Shown here piece by piece: positions 1 to 8,584 of a stretch of 36,232 nt of DNA. The stretch spans positions 1-36,232 of the forward strand of contig CANQNP010000011.1 in NCBI GenBank assembly GCA_947625235.1, written 5' to 3'. The stretch is from an uncultured Atopobiaceae bacterium. GTDB lineage: Bacteria > Actinomycetota > Coriobacteriia > Coriobacteriales > Atopobiaceae. Position 1 is the stretch's first letter. Every line of letters starts with the position of its first letter. Position numbers and translations under genes: made by a program. The notes beneath the pieces are model-generated. The model was not told the DNA's origin and made no database searches. It saw only the letters and a list, made by a program, of their open reading frames with translations.

Positions 1-518
1 GAGAGCTCGAGGAGGCGATCGTTCGGGATGACGATGAGGGTGTCCACGTTGTCCTGGAGCTCCTCGATGCCGCTCTCGGCCTGCGCGCTGCGCGTCTTGC
101 CCTCGAAGGAGAAGGGCTTCGTGACGACGGCCACCGTGAGGGCGCCGATGTCGTCCTTGGCGATGCGCGCGACCACGGGAGCCGCGCCGGTGCCGGTGCC
201 ACCGCCCTCGCCCGCGGTGATGAAGACCATGTCGGCGCCCGCGAGCGCGGCCTTGATCTCGTCGCGGCTCTCCTCGGCGGCCTGCGCGCCCACCTCGGGG
301 TTCGCGCCCGCGCCGAGGCCCTTGGTGATGTCCGTGCCGATGTGGACGAGGTGGTCGGCCTCGGAGAGGGCGAGCGCCTGCGCGTCGGTGTTCACGGCGA
401 CGAATTCCACGCCCCGGATGCCCTCGTCGATCATGCGATTGATGGCGTTCGTGCCGCCACCGCCCACGCCCACGACCTTGATCACGGCGAGGTAGTTGTT
501 GGGGGCCATGGTGTCCAT
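1..518 (-). CDS. ftsZ: Cell division protein FtsZ, N-terminal part (cut by window edge)
   Basis: Tubulin-like GTPase that polymerises into the Z-ring at mid-cell. Only the first 172 codons are present; the gene runs off the left edge. The N-terminal half of the GTPase domain is clear: a GVGGGGTNA loop near residue 20, VNTDAQAL, and the tubulin signature GGGTGTG followed by [10 protein letters not shown]. The start is placed at the ATG at 518 ([10 protein letters not shown]) because GGAGGAG sits about 5 nt upstream; a second in-frame ATG at 509 is too far from it. It is the last visible gene of the dcw cluster and is separated from ftsQ by 262 nt holding putative promoters and a hairpin, so it can probably be transcribed on its own. 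No ftsA precedes it, as is usual in Actinobacteria. Identification is secure. Confidence 0.97.
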   Translation of the reverse strand, partial: MDTMAPNNYLAVIKVVGVGGGGTNAINRMIDEGIRGVEFVAVNTDAQALALSEADHLVHIGTDITKGLGAGANPEVGAQAAEESRDEIKAALAGADMVFITAGEGGGTGTGAAPVVARIAKDDIGALTVAVVTKPFSFEGKTRSAQAESGIEELQDNVDTLIVIPNDRLLEL

Positions 519-540
519 CGTCTCTCCTCCCGGCGGGTGC

Positions 541-564
541 GCCCCGTCATACGTTTGACGGGGC
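541..564 (-). promoter_or_regulatory. Perfect inverted repeat in the ftsZ leader
   Basis: GCCCCGTCA and TGACGGGGC form a perfect 9-bp stem with a 6-nt loop, ending about 22 nt before the ftsZ start and just upstream of its Shine-Dalgarno sequence. No U-run follows on either strand, so it is not a canonical intrinsic terminator. It could be a U-less terminator for ftsQ transcripts, an mRNA processing or stability element, or a protein-binding site. The structure is seen in the sequence; its function is not known. Confidence 0.6.
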
Positions 565-609
565 GTCTCCTACCCCGCGTTGATGGCTCGGATGCCGGCG
601 AAACCAACC

Positions 610-681
610 ATAATGCTCAAGTTGAACCCGATGGCAACCGTAAATCGAGGTATCATCGCACATACCTCAAGTGTCGGTCAA
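610..681 (-). promoter_or_regulatory. Putative ftsZ promoters (two candidates)
   Basis: Candidate 1 on the minus strand is TTGACC (plus 676-681), an 18-nt spacer, then GATGAT (652-657). Candidate 2 is TTGCCA (632-637), a 16-nt spacer, then CATTAT (610-615). Both lie in the ftsQ-ftsZ gap, the most AT-rich stretch nearby, and would give leaders of roughly 85-130 nt carrying the hairpin at 541-564. A dedicated ftsZ promoter is common in dcw clusters. The calls rest on motif matches only. Confidence 0.4.
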
Positions 682-780
682 GCAGGGTTCGCCCATCTGC
701 ATTTCCGCAGGTAGGAGGAGCCGCCGGACGGCTTCCGAACTCTCAAGCGGCACTCGAGCGTTGCGCTCGGCGCGGCGCAC

Positions 781-2097
781 CTACCCTTGAGCCTCACCCT
801 CATCCTCGCCGTACTCCCCCTCGGGAGGAAGCTCCTCCCCTTCCCGCGTGCTCCCATCCCCAGTCTCCTCGCCGCCGTCGCCGTAGACGCCCGTTCCCGG
901 CGCGACGTTCTCGCTGTCGAGCTTGCGATAGGTGGGGTGCGAGGGCACGCGCACGTTGATGTAGGTGAGCTGGTTTGGAAACTCCGCGAGGAGCGCGTCG
1001 ATGACCACTTCCTTGGAATCGATGTCGCGCGGCGCGCCGAGGGAGATCTCCACGCCGCTCACGAGCACGCAGGCAAGCGATGATTCCGATTCCGCGCGGT
1101 AGTAGGCCACCTGCTGCGCGAATTCCGGCGAGAAGCCCTCCTGATAGGCGAGCACCCCCTCGATGGAGGGATCGGTCGTCTTCGCGCCCGCCTTCGGGTT
1201 CACGGTCTGCGGCACGTCGGCGATGAGCAGGAGGGCATCGGCGCGGCACTTCTCGAGGGCCGCGGTGAACATGTCCACCTCGCCCGTGGGCCGCACGTCG
1301 GACGGCTCGAGCCACACCCCGTCTTCGGCGAGGTACCACGCGAGGTCCTGGCTTCCCATCACCACGAGCGCGTACGGGGCGCGCTCGGTGACGTTGAGGT
1401 GGAGCGTGCCGTCGAGGCCCCAGCCCACATCCACGGAAAGCACCCAGGGGTTTTGCGTGAGCTTCGCGCGGATGGCCTCTTGATCGAGCGTGATGAGCGG
1501 GGTGCCCACCCCCACTCCGGAGAGGCGAATGATGTCAGACGACGGCACATGCGCCGTCGAGGCGGCTTCGATGGCGCGCACCTGGAGGATCGGCGTGAAG
1601 GAGAGCACGAGCGCGCCTATGACGAGGACCACGAGCGCGATGCCGATCGTGCCCGCGACGAACTTCGCGCGCGAGCGAACGCCACGTGGAGCCGGCGCCT
1701 CGTCTGCGCGTTCGTCGGCCGGCCGCGCCTCGCGCGCTCGAGGCGTCGCGCGGAGCGTGTCGTGCGATCGGGGAAGCTCGAGCCCCCTCCTCCTCGCACG
1801 CGCTCGCCGGGTGGCCTTCTCCTTGGCGTCCCTCGAGACGAACGGGGCCTTCGAGGGCGTGCGCGCTTGCCGGGCCCTCGTGGCCTTCGGCGCCTGGCCC
1901 TTCGGGGCCTTCGATTTCGGGGCCGTCGCACCATGCGGCTTCGGCGGCTTCGGCGATTTCGGCTGCTTCGCCCTTGGAGGCTTCGGCGCCTTTGGCGCCT
2001 TTGGCGCCCTCGACTGCGCGGGGCTCGTGGCAGCCGAGCTCCGCGCGCCCGATCCGGAAAGGCCGGATTGCCTGGGTGTCGCCTTCCTCTTGGCCAC
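781..2097 (-). CDS. ftsQ: Cell division protein FtsQ/DivIB
   Basis: Bitopic divisome protein that links FtsL/FtsB-type proteins to the septal synthase FtsW-FtsI. At 438 aa it is longer than usual. Residues 1 to about 140 are a cytoplasmic tail rich in Lys, Ala, Pro and Arg, with APK/PKPPK-type repeats. A single membrane helix lies at about 146-167. A POTRA domain follows at about 168-240 (ILQVRAIEA, then GTPLITLDQ and NPWVLSVDV), then the beta domain. The last 35 residues are strongly acidic. The start is a GTG at 2097, 12 nt after the murC stop; no strong ribosome site is visible, so translational coupling is likely. The family assignment rests on the TM-POTRA layout and position between murC and ftsZ. 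Confidence 0.9.
   Translation of the reverse strand: MAKRKATPRQSGLSGSGARSSAATSPAQSRAPKAPKAPKPPRAKQPKSPKPPKPHGATAPKSKAPKGQAPKATRARQARTPSKAPFVSRDAKEKATRRARARRRGLELPRSHDTLRATPRAREARPADERADEAPAPRGVRSRAKFVAGTIGIALVVLVIGALVLSFTPILQVRAIEAASTAHVPSSDIIRLSGVGVGTPLITLDQEAIRAKLTQNPWVLSVDVGWGLDGTLHLNVTERAPYALVVMGSQDLAWYLAEDGVWLEPSDVRPTGEVDMFTAALEKCRADALLLIADVPQTVNPKAGAKTTDPSIEGVLAYQEGFSPEFAQQVAYYRAESESSLACVLVSGVEISLGAPRDIDSKEVVIDALLAEFPNQLTYINVRVPSHPTYRKLDSENVAPGTGVYGDGGEETGDGSTREGEELPPEGEYGEDEGEAQG
1976..2011 (-). repeat. 9-nt tandem repeats encoding APK units in the FtsQ tail
   Basis: On the plus strand GGCGCCTTT occurs twice in tandem (1985-1993, 1994-2002), flanked by the related units 1976-1984 and 2003-2011. 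In frame these encode Lys-Ala-Pro repeats of the basic FtsQ N-terminal tail. Such short in-frame repeats can change copy number without breaking the gene. Confidence 0.75.
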
Positions 2098-2109
2098 GAT
2101 CGTTCGGCT

Positions 2110-3504
2110 TTACGCCTCTTCGCGCTCTTCGAGGCGCTCGAGGAGCTCGGGGCCCACCATCGTGACGTCGCCCGCGCCCATCGTGATGAAGAGGTCGCCG
2201 GGGTGCAGCTTCTCCACGAGCACGTCGGCGAGCCGACGGCGATCGGGCTGGTAGCTCACGGGCATGCCGGGGCGATGCGCCGCCACGGACGCGGCGACGG
2301 TCTTGCCGGAAACGCCCGGGATGGGCACCTCGCTCGCCGCGAAGACATCCATCACCACGAGCTCGTCGGCATCGTCGAAGGCACTCGCGAACTCCCTCGC
2401 GAGGGCCTGCGTGCGGCTGTAGCGATGCGGCTGGAAGAGCACCACCACGCGCTCGTAGCCGAGCGATTTCGCCGCGGCGAGCGTGGCCTTGATCTCCGTG
2501 GGGTGGTGGCCGTAGTCGTCCACGATCGTGATGCCCCTCGCCTCGCCCACGCGCGTGAAGCGCCGCTTCACGCCCTTGAAGGCCGAGAGTGCGCGCGCCG
2601 CGGCCTCCACGTCGAGGCCGAGGACGTCGGCGACGGCGATCGCCGCGGTGGCGTTCAGGAGGTTGTGCACGCCGGGATTGGCGTCGATGCGCACGCTCAC
2701 GCCCTGCCCGGAGGGCGTCTCCACGTGCACGACCTTCGGGTCTTCGTCGAGCGTGGCCACGTAGTCGAACTCCACCCCGCGCCCGTAGGTCTTGGAGGGC
2801 GTCCCGCTCCTCGCGGCGAGCTTGGCGAGGTCCGCGTTCTCGCCCCACACGATCGCCGTGCCCTTCGCGCCCGGCAGCGCCATGAACTGGCGGAAGGCCT
2901 CGTGGATCTCGTCCATCGAATGGTAGTGGTCGAGGTGGTCCGCCTCGATGTTCGTGACCACCGCCACCTGCGGATGGAGCAAGAGGAACGATTCGTCGGA
3001 TTCATCGGCCTCGGCCACGAAGAGCTCGCCCGAGCCGTTCTTGCCGTTCGTGCCGTAGCCCTCGACGACCCCGCCGATCAGAAACGACGGATCGAGGCCG
3101 AGGCCCTCGAGCATCACGGCGATCATCGAGGAGGTCGTGGTCTTGCCGTGCGTGCCGGCCACGCACACCGAGCGCTGCCCCTCGGAGAGCGCGGCGAGCA
3201 TCTTCGCGCGGGGCCAGACGGCGATCCCCCTCGCGCGCGCCGCCTTGAGCTCGGGATTGTCCTCGGGGATGGCGGTGGAGATCACCACCACGTCGGGGTT
3301 CACCTTCTCGATGGTCTCTGCCGCGTGGCCGATCGCGACGGGGATGCCGGCGCGGGTGAGCTCCCGGACGTAGCGCGAGTTCTTGAGGTCGGAGCCGCTC
3401 ACGCGGTAGCCGCGATCGTGGAGCACGAGCGCGATGCCGCTCATGCCGGCGCCGCCGATGCCGATGAAGTGCACGTTCGTGAAGCCCAAGCCGGGAGCCT
3501 CCAT
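2110..3504 (-). CDS. murC: UDP-N-acetylmuramate--L-alanine ligase MurC
   Basis: Cytoplasmic ATP-dependent ligase that adds L-alanine to UDP-MurNAc, the first step of stem-peptide synthesis. The 464-aa length is typical. The N-terminal Rossmann loop reads HFIGIGGAGMSG (about residues 12-23). The ATP loop GTHGKTTT lies at 117-124. Mur ligase signatures follow: EADESDESFL, NIEADHLDHY, DDYGHHPTEI and FQPHRYSRT. The start is the ATG at 3504 (MEAPGLGF), preceded by GGAAGGG at a good distance; a GTG 24 nt upstream lacks a site. It lies between murG (75-nt gap) and ftsQ (12-nt gap). MurB, often next to murC in Gram-positives, is not present. Confidence 0.97.
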   Translation of the reverse strand: MEAPGLGFTNVHFIGIGGAGMSGIALVLHDRGYRVSGSDLKNSRYVRELTRAGIPVAIGHAAETIEKVNPDVVVISTAIPEDNPELKAARARGIAVWPRAKMLAALSEGQRSVCVAGTHGKTTTSSMIAVMLEGLGLDPSFLIGGVVEGYGTNGKNGSGELFVAEADESDESFLLLHPQVAVVTNIEADHLDHYHSMDEIHEAFRQFMALPGAKGTAIVWGENADLAKLAARSGTPSKTYGRGVEFDYVATLDEDPKVVHVETPSGQGVSVRIDANPGVHNLLNATAAIAVADVLGLDVEAAARALSAFKGVKRRFTRVGEARGITIVDDYGHHPTEIKATLAAAKSLGYERVVVLFQPHRYSRTQALAREFASAFDDADELVVMDVFAASEVPIPGVSGKTVAASVAAHRPGMPVSYQPDRRRLADVLVEKLHPGDLFITMGAGDVTMVGPELLERLEEREEA

Positions 3505-3579
3505 GTGAGCCCTTCCGCCCGAAACCACGTGCCCGAGACGTCGTGGAATGTGTGTGAAACCAGCGGCTAGTGTAGCCGC

Positions 3580-4695
3580 TCAGCGCAGGCCGGCCGCGGC
3601 GAGCACCTCGTCTGCGAGGAGCGCGGCGGCCTTGGCGGAGCCGAGCGAGCGCGCCGCCTCGGCCATCTCCTCGCGCGCGGGCGCGTCGCCGAGCAAGGCG
3701 ATGAGCTCATCGGCGAAGGCCTCGCTCGCGAGCTCGTCGTTGTCGACGATGCGCGCGGCGCCCGCATCCGCGAGCCATGCGGCGTTCACGCGCTGGTGGT
3801 CGGCCGTGGCGTGGGGATAGGGCACGAGGATCGCCGGGAGCGCCACCGCGGCGAGCTCGGCCACGCTGGAGGCGCCCGAGCGGCAGAGCGCGAGGTCGCT
3901 CGCGGCGAGGACGTCGCCCATGTCGTCCACGTAGGCCGAGAGGTGCCAGCGCCCGGCCTCCTCGGGCGTGAGCGCGAGGGCCTCGCTGGTGGCGTCGTAG
4001 CCGTCGGCGCCCGTGGCGTGGATCACGTGGAGGCGCCCTTGGGCGAGCAGGCGCTCCTTCAGGCCCACGAGGGCCTCGTTGATGGCGATGGCGCCGAGCG
4101 AGCCGCCAAAGCACACGAGCACCTCGGCGTCAGCGGGGATGCCGCGGCTCTCGCGCGCACGCGCGCCGTTTCCCTCGATCACCGACCTCCGCACGGGGTT
4201 TCCCGTGAAGACGAGCTTCGTGTGCGGCCCGAGCGAGCCCTCGAATCCGGCCTTCGCCTGCGGAAACGAGATGCACACCTCGCGGGCCTCCTTCGCCATC
4301 ATGCGGTTGGCGAGGCCCACGACGGAGTTCTGCTCGTGGATGACGGTGGGGATGCCCGCGCGATCGCACTCGGAGAGGAGCGGCACCTCCACGTAGGCGC
4401 CGAAGCCCACCGCCACCGCGGGCGGACGGTCCTCGATGACGCGGCGCACGACCCTCTTCGCCTTCAAGAGCTTCGTGGCGGCGGGGAGAGCCGTCCAGGG
4501 CTTCGAGCGGTCGAAGCCGCGGATCGTGAGGGGCACGAGCTCGAAGCCCGCCTCGGGCACGAGGCGCCCCTCGAGCTTGGCCTCCTGGCCGAAGAAGAGG
4601 ACGTCCTCGCCTCGCCGGCTGAGTTCCTCGGCGAGCGCGAGGGCGGGATTCACGTGTCCGGCGGTGCCGCCGGCGGCGATGGCCACGAGCGCCAT
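3580..4695 (-). CDS. murG: UDP-GlcNAc:lipid I N-acetylglucosaminyltransferase MurG
   Basis: Peripheral membrane glycosyltransferase of the GT-B fold that converts lipid I to lipid II on the inner face of the membrane. The length, 371 aa, is typical. The N-terminal glycine loop AAGGTAGHVNPALAL is present, as are HEQNSVVGLANR and the GGSLGAIAINEAL loop at the start of the C-terminal domain. The donor-binding stretch is SGASSVAELAAVALP, followed by VPYPHATADHQRVNA. It starts at an ATG 2 nt after the ftsW stop, so the two are probably translationally coupled, and it is followed by murC after 75 nt. Confidence 0.97.
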   Translation of the reverse strand: MALVAIAAGGTAGHVNPALALAEELSRRGEDVLFFGQEAKLEGRLVPEAGFELVPLTIRGFDRSKPWTALPAATKLLKAKRVVRRVIEDRPPAVAVGFGAYVEVPLLSECDRAGIPTVIHEQNSVVGLANRMMAKEAREVCISFPQAKAGFEGSLGPHTKLVFTGNPVRRSVIEGNGARARESRGIPADAEVLVCFGGSLGAIAINEALVGLKERLLAQGRLHVIHATGADGYDATSEALALTPEEAGRWHLSAYVDDMGDVLAASDLALCRSGASSVAELAAVALPAILVPYPHATADHQRVNAAWLADAGAARIVDNDELASEAFADELIALLGDAPAREEMAEAARSLGSAKAAALLADEVLAAAGLR

Positions 4696-4697
4696 GG

Positions 4698-6149
4698 CTA
4701 GGCTCCCTGCTTGAGCGCCTGGCGGCCCCTGCGCGCCGGGCGAGATACGTCGCGAAGCTCGGGGTGCGCGGACCCAGCGTTTCGCGTGGGGGCGCCGTGT
4801 CGCGCGAGGGCCGTGCCCTGCGCGCTTCGACGCCTGGGGGCGGCCGTAGCGGCATAGCCACCGTTGATGAGCGTGAGGCCCGCGGGCGCCACCGGGCGCT
4901 CCTTGCCGCGAGACCCCTGCTCCTCGTCCCGCGCGATTGCGAGCTTCGCGCGGCGACGATCGTGGACGGTCTTAGGGAGCGTCGTGTTGAGCGAGACGTT
5001 CGCGAGCAGGCCCACGATGAGCATGGAGGCGAGCATCGAGGAGCCCCCCGCGGAGAGGAACGGCACGGCCTTGCCCGTGAGGGGCGCCACGCCGAGCACG
5101 CCCGCGAAGTTCAGCATCGCCTGGCCGAGGAGGAGCCCCACGCAGCCGATGGCGAGGAGGCGGCCCGCGCGATCGTTCGCCTGCTCGGCGATGCGAACAC
5201 CCGCCCACCCGATGATGCCGAAACACGCGAAGACGCCGATCACGCCCACGAGTCCGAGCTCCTCGCCGATGACGGGCAGGATGAAGTCGTTGTGCGCCTC
5301 GGGGAGGTAGGCGTACTTCTGCACGCCCATGCCGAGGCCTCGCCCGAAGAGCCCTCCCGACGCGAACGCGAAGAAGCCGTGCACCGACTGGTAGCCGTCG
5401 CCGTACTCATCGGCGAAGGGATCGAAGGAGGAGACGATGCGCTGGCGCGAATAGTCGTCCTTGAGGTAGGCGTAGGCGAGGTACGCCAAGAGGAACCCCA
5501 CGGCGAGGGCGATGAGCTTCTTGGGCTCGGTGCCGTCGACCGCGAGCATCACCCAGAAGGCCACGGCGCACACCATGACGGTGCCCTTGTCCGGCTGGAA
5601 GAAGATGAGGACGAGCGCGAGGAGGCACGCGGCCCCCATGATCTGCGCACTTTGGTCGTGGAGGCGCGTGCCGCGCTTCACGGTCGACATCATCTGCGCG
5701 AGGCCAAGGACGATGCAGATCTTCGCGAACTCCGAGGGCTGGAGCGAGACCCCGAGCACGGAGATCCACCGCGTGGCGCCGTGCGAGGCGACGCCCGTGA
5801 GACGCACCACGCCGAGGAGCACGATGGCCGCGCCCACGAGGTAGATGCTCTTCTCGAGCAGCACGTGGTAGTTGAAGAGGCGCGCCGCGGCCACGGCCAC
5901 GACGATGCCGCCCACGATGAAGACGAGCTGGGAGACGAGCTCCGCCTGCGCGTTGCCCTCGGTGGTGAGGGCCTTGATCGACGACGCGGAGTAGACCATC
6001 ACGATGCCGAGGGCCACGAGGGCGCACACGGCGGCGATGAGCCAGAGGCGCGGCGCCGCGATGCGCGCGGCCTGGACCTCGAACTCACGAGCGTGCGCGC
6101 GTTGCGACGGACGGCGCGTGGCGGTGGCGTTTCGAGAAGTCCCGCTCAT
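4698..6149 (-). CDS. ftsW: Septal peptidoglycan polymerase FtsW (SEDS family)
   Basis: Polytopic membrane glycosyltransferase that polymerises lipid II at the septum with FtsI. The 483-aa protein has about ten hydrophobic segments starting near residue 33. It carries the SEDS signatures GYQSVHGFFAFASGGLFGRG, GVQKYAYLPEAHNDFI and PVIGEELGLVG, and the late motif VPFLSAGGSSML. Both termini are basic and cytoplasmic, with an Arg-rich C-tail of about 80 residues. The ATG start overlaps the murD stop (ATGA, 6146-6149). I chose FtsW over RodA from its location between murD and murG and its partner FtsI in the same cluster. Confidence 0.95.
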   Translation of the reverse strand: MSGTSRNATATRRPSQRAHAREFEVQAARIAAPRLWLIAAVCALVALGIVMVYSASSIKALTTEGNAQAELVSQLVFIVGGIVVAVAAARLFNYHVLLEKSIYLVGAAIVLLGVVRLTGVASHGATRWISVLGVSLQPSEFAKICIVLGLAQMMSTVKRGTRLHDQSAQIMGAACLLALVLIFFQPDKGTVMVCAVAFWVMLAVDGTEPKKLIALAVGFLLAYLAYAYLKDDYSRQRIVSSFDPFADEYGDGYQSVHGFFAFASGGLFGRGLGMGVQKYAYLPEAHNDFILPVIGEELGLVGVIGVFACFGIIGWAGVRIAEQANDRAGRLLAIGCVGLLLGQAMLNFAGVLGVAPLTGKAVPFLSAGGSSMLASMLIVGLLANVSLNTTLPKTVHDRRRAKLAIARDEEQGSRGKERPVAPAGLTLINGGYAATAAPRRRSAQGTALARHGAPTRNAGSAHPELRDVSRPARRGRQALKQGA

Positions 6150-7546
6150 CGCTTCCCCGCTTTCTCGGCCACGAGGGCCTGGAAGGCCTCCCCGCGCTCC
6201 TCGAAGCCGCTGAATTCATCGAAGCTCGCGCACGCGGGCGAGAGGAGGATCGTGTCGCCGGGCACGGCGAGCTCCCGCGCGCGATCGAAGGCATCGGCGA
6301 GGTGCGCGGCGCCCGTCGCGTGCGCGTAGCCCGCATCCTCGAGCGCGGTGCGCATCCTCGGCCCCGCCTCGCCGTAGCAGACGGCCGCCTTGCAGACGCG
6401 CGCCACCTTCTTGGAGAGGCTCGTGAGGTCGGTGCCCTTGTCCGTCCCGCCGAGAAGGACGATCGTCCGCCCCCGCTCGGCTGCGTCGAGGGCCTTCTCC
6501 ACCGCGTCGGTGTTCGTGGCCTTCGAATCGTCGATGTAGGTGATGCCGTCTTCCGAGCCCACGGGCTCCACGCGATGCGCGAGTGGCGCGAAGGCCGCGA
6601 GCGCGCCGCGGACGGCGGACGGGTCGGCGCCCGCGAAGAGGGCCGCGGTGGCGGCCGCGAGGGCGTTCGTGTGGTTGTGCGGGCCCTTGATCCGGAGATC
6701 ATCGACGCGTCCGAGCGAGGTCCGCACTCGAGCGAGCTCCACGAGGAGCTCGCCGTCTTCCACCCACGCGGCGTCCTCACCAAGGGGGCGCGCGAAGGCG
6801 GAGACGCGGCAGACGCGAAGCCCGCGGGCCTCGAGCGTCGCGGCCTCGCGCGCGCACGCCTCGTCGTCCGCGACGAGGATGGCGAGGTCTGAGGCATCGA
6901 GGTTCGCGAACACGCGCATCTTCGACGCCTCGTAGTGCGCAAGCGTGCGGTGCCAGGCGAGGTGGTCGGGCGTCACGTTCAAGAGGATCGCGACCCTCGG
7001 GTGGAGGAGGCGCGTCGTGGCGAGCTGGTAGCTCGAGAGCTCGGTGCAGAACCACTCGTCCTTGCGCGAGGCGACCGCCTCGATGAGGGCATCGCCGATG
7101 TTTCCGAGCGCCTTCGCGCCAAGGCCCGAGGCGCGCAGGAGCTCGGCCACGAGGGTCGTCGTCGTGGTCTTGCCGTTCGTGCCCGTGATGGAGATCCAGC
7201 GCTCCGGGCTTTCGCGAAAGGCGAACTCGGGCTCGCCGATGACCTCGACCGCGGCCTCCCTCGCCGAGGCGAAGAACGGGGAGAAGACCGAGATCCCGGG
7301 GCTCGCCACCGCGAGGTCGAAGGTGCCCTCGACCTCCTCCGACGCCACGATCTCGCACGCGCCCCCGTAGCGCGCCGCGAGCTTCGCCGCCTCATCCTCG
7401 CTCGCGCGCCCGAAGGCCGCGAGGCGCCCCACGCGCCCCTCCCCCTTCGCACGGGCGAGGTAGGCGAGGAGCGCCTGGCCCGTCACGCCGAGGCCGAGGA
7501 CGCAGACGTCGCCGAGGGGCGAGGCGGATGTGGGGAGCGTGGCCAT
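6146..7546 (-). CDS. murD: UDP-N-acetylmuramoylalanine--D-glutamate ligase MurD
   Basis: Cytoplasmic Mur ligase that adds D-glutamate to UDP-MurNAc-L-Ala. The length is 466 aa. The N-terminal domain has the GLGVTGQALLAYLA loop and SPGISVFSPFFASA. The ATP loop is GTNGKTTTTTLVAELL. Central signatures include ELSSYQL and NVTPDHLAWH, and the C-terminal domain has DDSKATNTDA, GGTDKGTDL and LLSPACASFDEF. It starts 6 nt after the mraY stop and its stop overlaps the ftsW start, placing it inside one tightly coupled operon. Confidence 0.97.
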   Translation of the reverse strand: MATLPTSASPLGDVCVLGLGVTGQALLAYLARAKGEGRVGRLAAFGRASEDEAAKLAARYGGACEIVASEEVEGTFDLAVASPGISVFSPFFASAREAAVEVIGEPEFAFRESPERWISITGTNGKTTTTTLVAELLRASGLGAKALGNIGDALIEAVASRKDEWFCTELSSYQLATTRLLHPRVAILLNVTPDHLAWHRTLAHYEASKMRVFANLDASDLAILVADDEACAREAATLEARGLRVCRVSAFARPLGEDAAWVEDGELLVELARVRTSLGRVDDLRIKGPHNHTNALAAATAALFAGADPSAVRGALAAFAPLAHRVEPVGSEDGITYIDDSKATNTDAVEKALDAAERGRTIVLLGGTDKGTDLTSLSKKVARVCKAAVCYGEAGPRMRTALEDAGYAHATGAAHLADAFDRARELAVPGDTILLSPACASFDEFSGFEERGEAFQALVAEKAGKR

Positions 7547-7552
7547 GGTTTC

Positions 7553-8584
7553 CTAGCCCATCTGGAAGAAGAGGGCGAATCCCAAGGTGGAAAACGCCGC
7601 CGACACGATCCAAAACCGAATGACGACCTTCGTCTCCGACCAGCCGCGCTTCTCGAAGTGGTGGTGGAGCGGCGCCATGAGGAAGACGCGCGTGCCCGTG
7701 CGCTTGAACCAGAAGACCTGGATGATCACCGAGAGCGCCTCGGCGATGAAGAGCGCGCCCATGATGAGGGAGGTGACCTCGGTCTTCGTGAGGATGGCGA
7801 GGGCGGCGAAGGCCCCGCCGAGCGCGAGCGAGCCGGTGTCTCCCATGAAGATCTGCGCGGGATAGCAGTTGTACCAGAGGAACCCCACGCAGCTCCCGCC
7901 GATGGCGCCCGCGAGGATGGCGAGCGAGAGCTCGTTTTCCGCGAAGCACACCATCGCCATGAAGACCATCACGACGAAGACCGTGCCGCCGGCGAGCCCG
8001 TCGAGGCCGTCGGTGAGGTTCACGGCGTTCGAGAGGCCGGCGACGAGCAGGAAGACGAAGAAGACGTAGAGCCAGGGGATGCGGAGGCTCCCCTCGCCAA
8101 GGGGGATCTCCGTGGTGAGGACGCCGAGATCGATCTCGAGGCCGCCGGGGAAGGCGACCACCGGCGAGCGATCCGCCCAGTTCACCGCGAGCAGGCAGAA
8201 GACGATGGAGATGAGCGTGAGGCTCACCATCTTCTGCGAGGGGGTGAGGCCGAGCGAGCGACCATGCGAGACGCTCTCGATGTCGTCCGCGAGGCCGAGG
8301 AGCGCGCACGCCACGAGCACGGCCACGCCGAGCAGGAGCGCCGGCGTCCAGCGCGCGAAGAAGACGAGCGTGACGAGCACGGAGGCGATGATGATGGCGC
8401 CGCCCATGGTGGGCGTGCCCTGCTTCACGAGGTGGGTGCCGGGGCCGTCCGCGCGCACCTGCTGCCCCATGCCGCGATGGCGCATGAGCTTGATGAAGAA
8501 CGGCATGAGCGCCATGACGATGATCGCCGAGACGGCCACCGCGAGAAAGACGGTGTAGGTGGGGTAGGCGCCGGTGTTGATCAT
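7553..8584 (-). CDS. mraY: Phospho-N-acetylmuramoyl-pentapeptide transferase MraY
   Basis: Integral membrane enzyme that transfers phospho-MurNAc-pentapeptide to undecaprenyl phosphate, forming lipid I. The length, 343 aa, is typical, with about ten hydrophobic helices. Signature motifs are TPTMGGAIII, GLADDIES (the first catalytic Asp pair), NAVNLTDGLDGLAGG, IFMGDTGSLALGG and the HHH motif in APLHHHFEKRGWSE. The start is the ATG at 8584 (MINTGAYPTY), which overlaps the murF stop as ATGA; a longer reading frame upstream lies inside murF and is rejected. It ends 6 nt before murD. Confidence 0.97.
   Translation of the reverse strand: MINTGAYPTYTVFLAVAVSAIIVMALMPFFIKLMRHRGMGQQVRADGPGTHLVKQGTPTMGGAIIIASVLVTLVFFARWTPALLLGVAVLVACALLGLADDIESVSHGRSLGLTPSQKMVSLTLISIVFCLLAVNWADRSPVVAFPGGLEIDLGVLTTEIPLGEGSLRIPWLYVFFVFLLVAGLSNAVNLTDGLDGLAGGTVFVVMVFMAMVCFAENELSLAILAGAIGGSCVGFLWYNCYPAQIFMGDTGSLALGGAFAALAILTKTEVTSLIMGALFIAEALSVIIQVFWFKRTGTRVFLMAPLHHHFEKRGWSETKVVIRFWIVSAAFSTLGFALFFQMG

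Noticed and set aside
541..564. Calling this hairpin (and those at 12444 and 17002) canonical intrinsic terminators
   Set aside because: None is followed by a U-run on either strand, and two lie in leaders just before ribosome-binding sites.
1399..3570. Plus-strand open frame of about 720 codons opposite ftsQ and murC
   Set aside because: Arg/His/Glu/Gly-rich shadow product; it crosses the ftsQ-murC junction and both genes on the minus strand are well supported.
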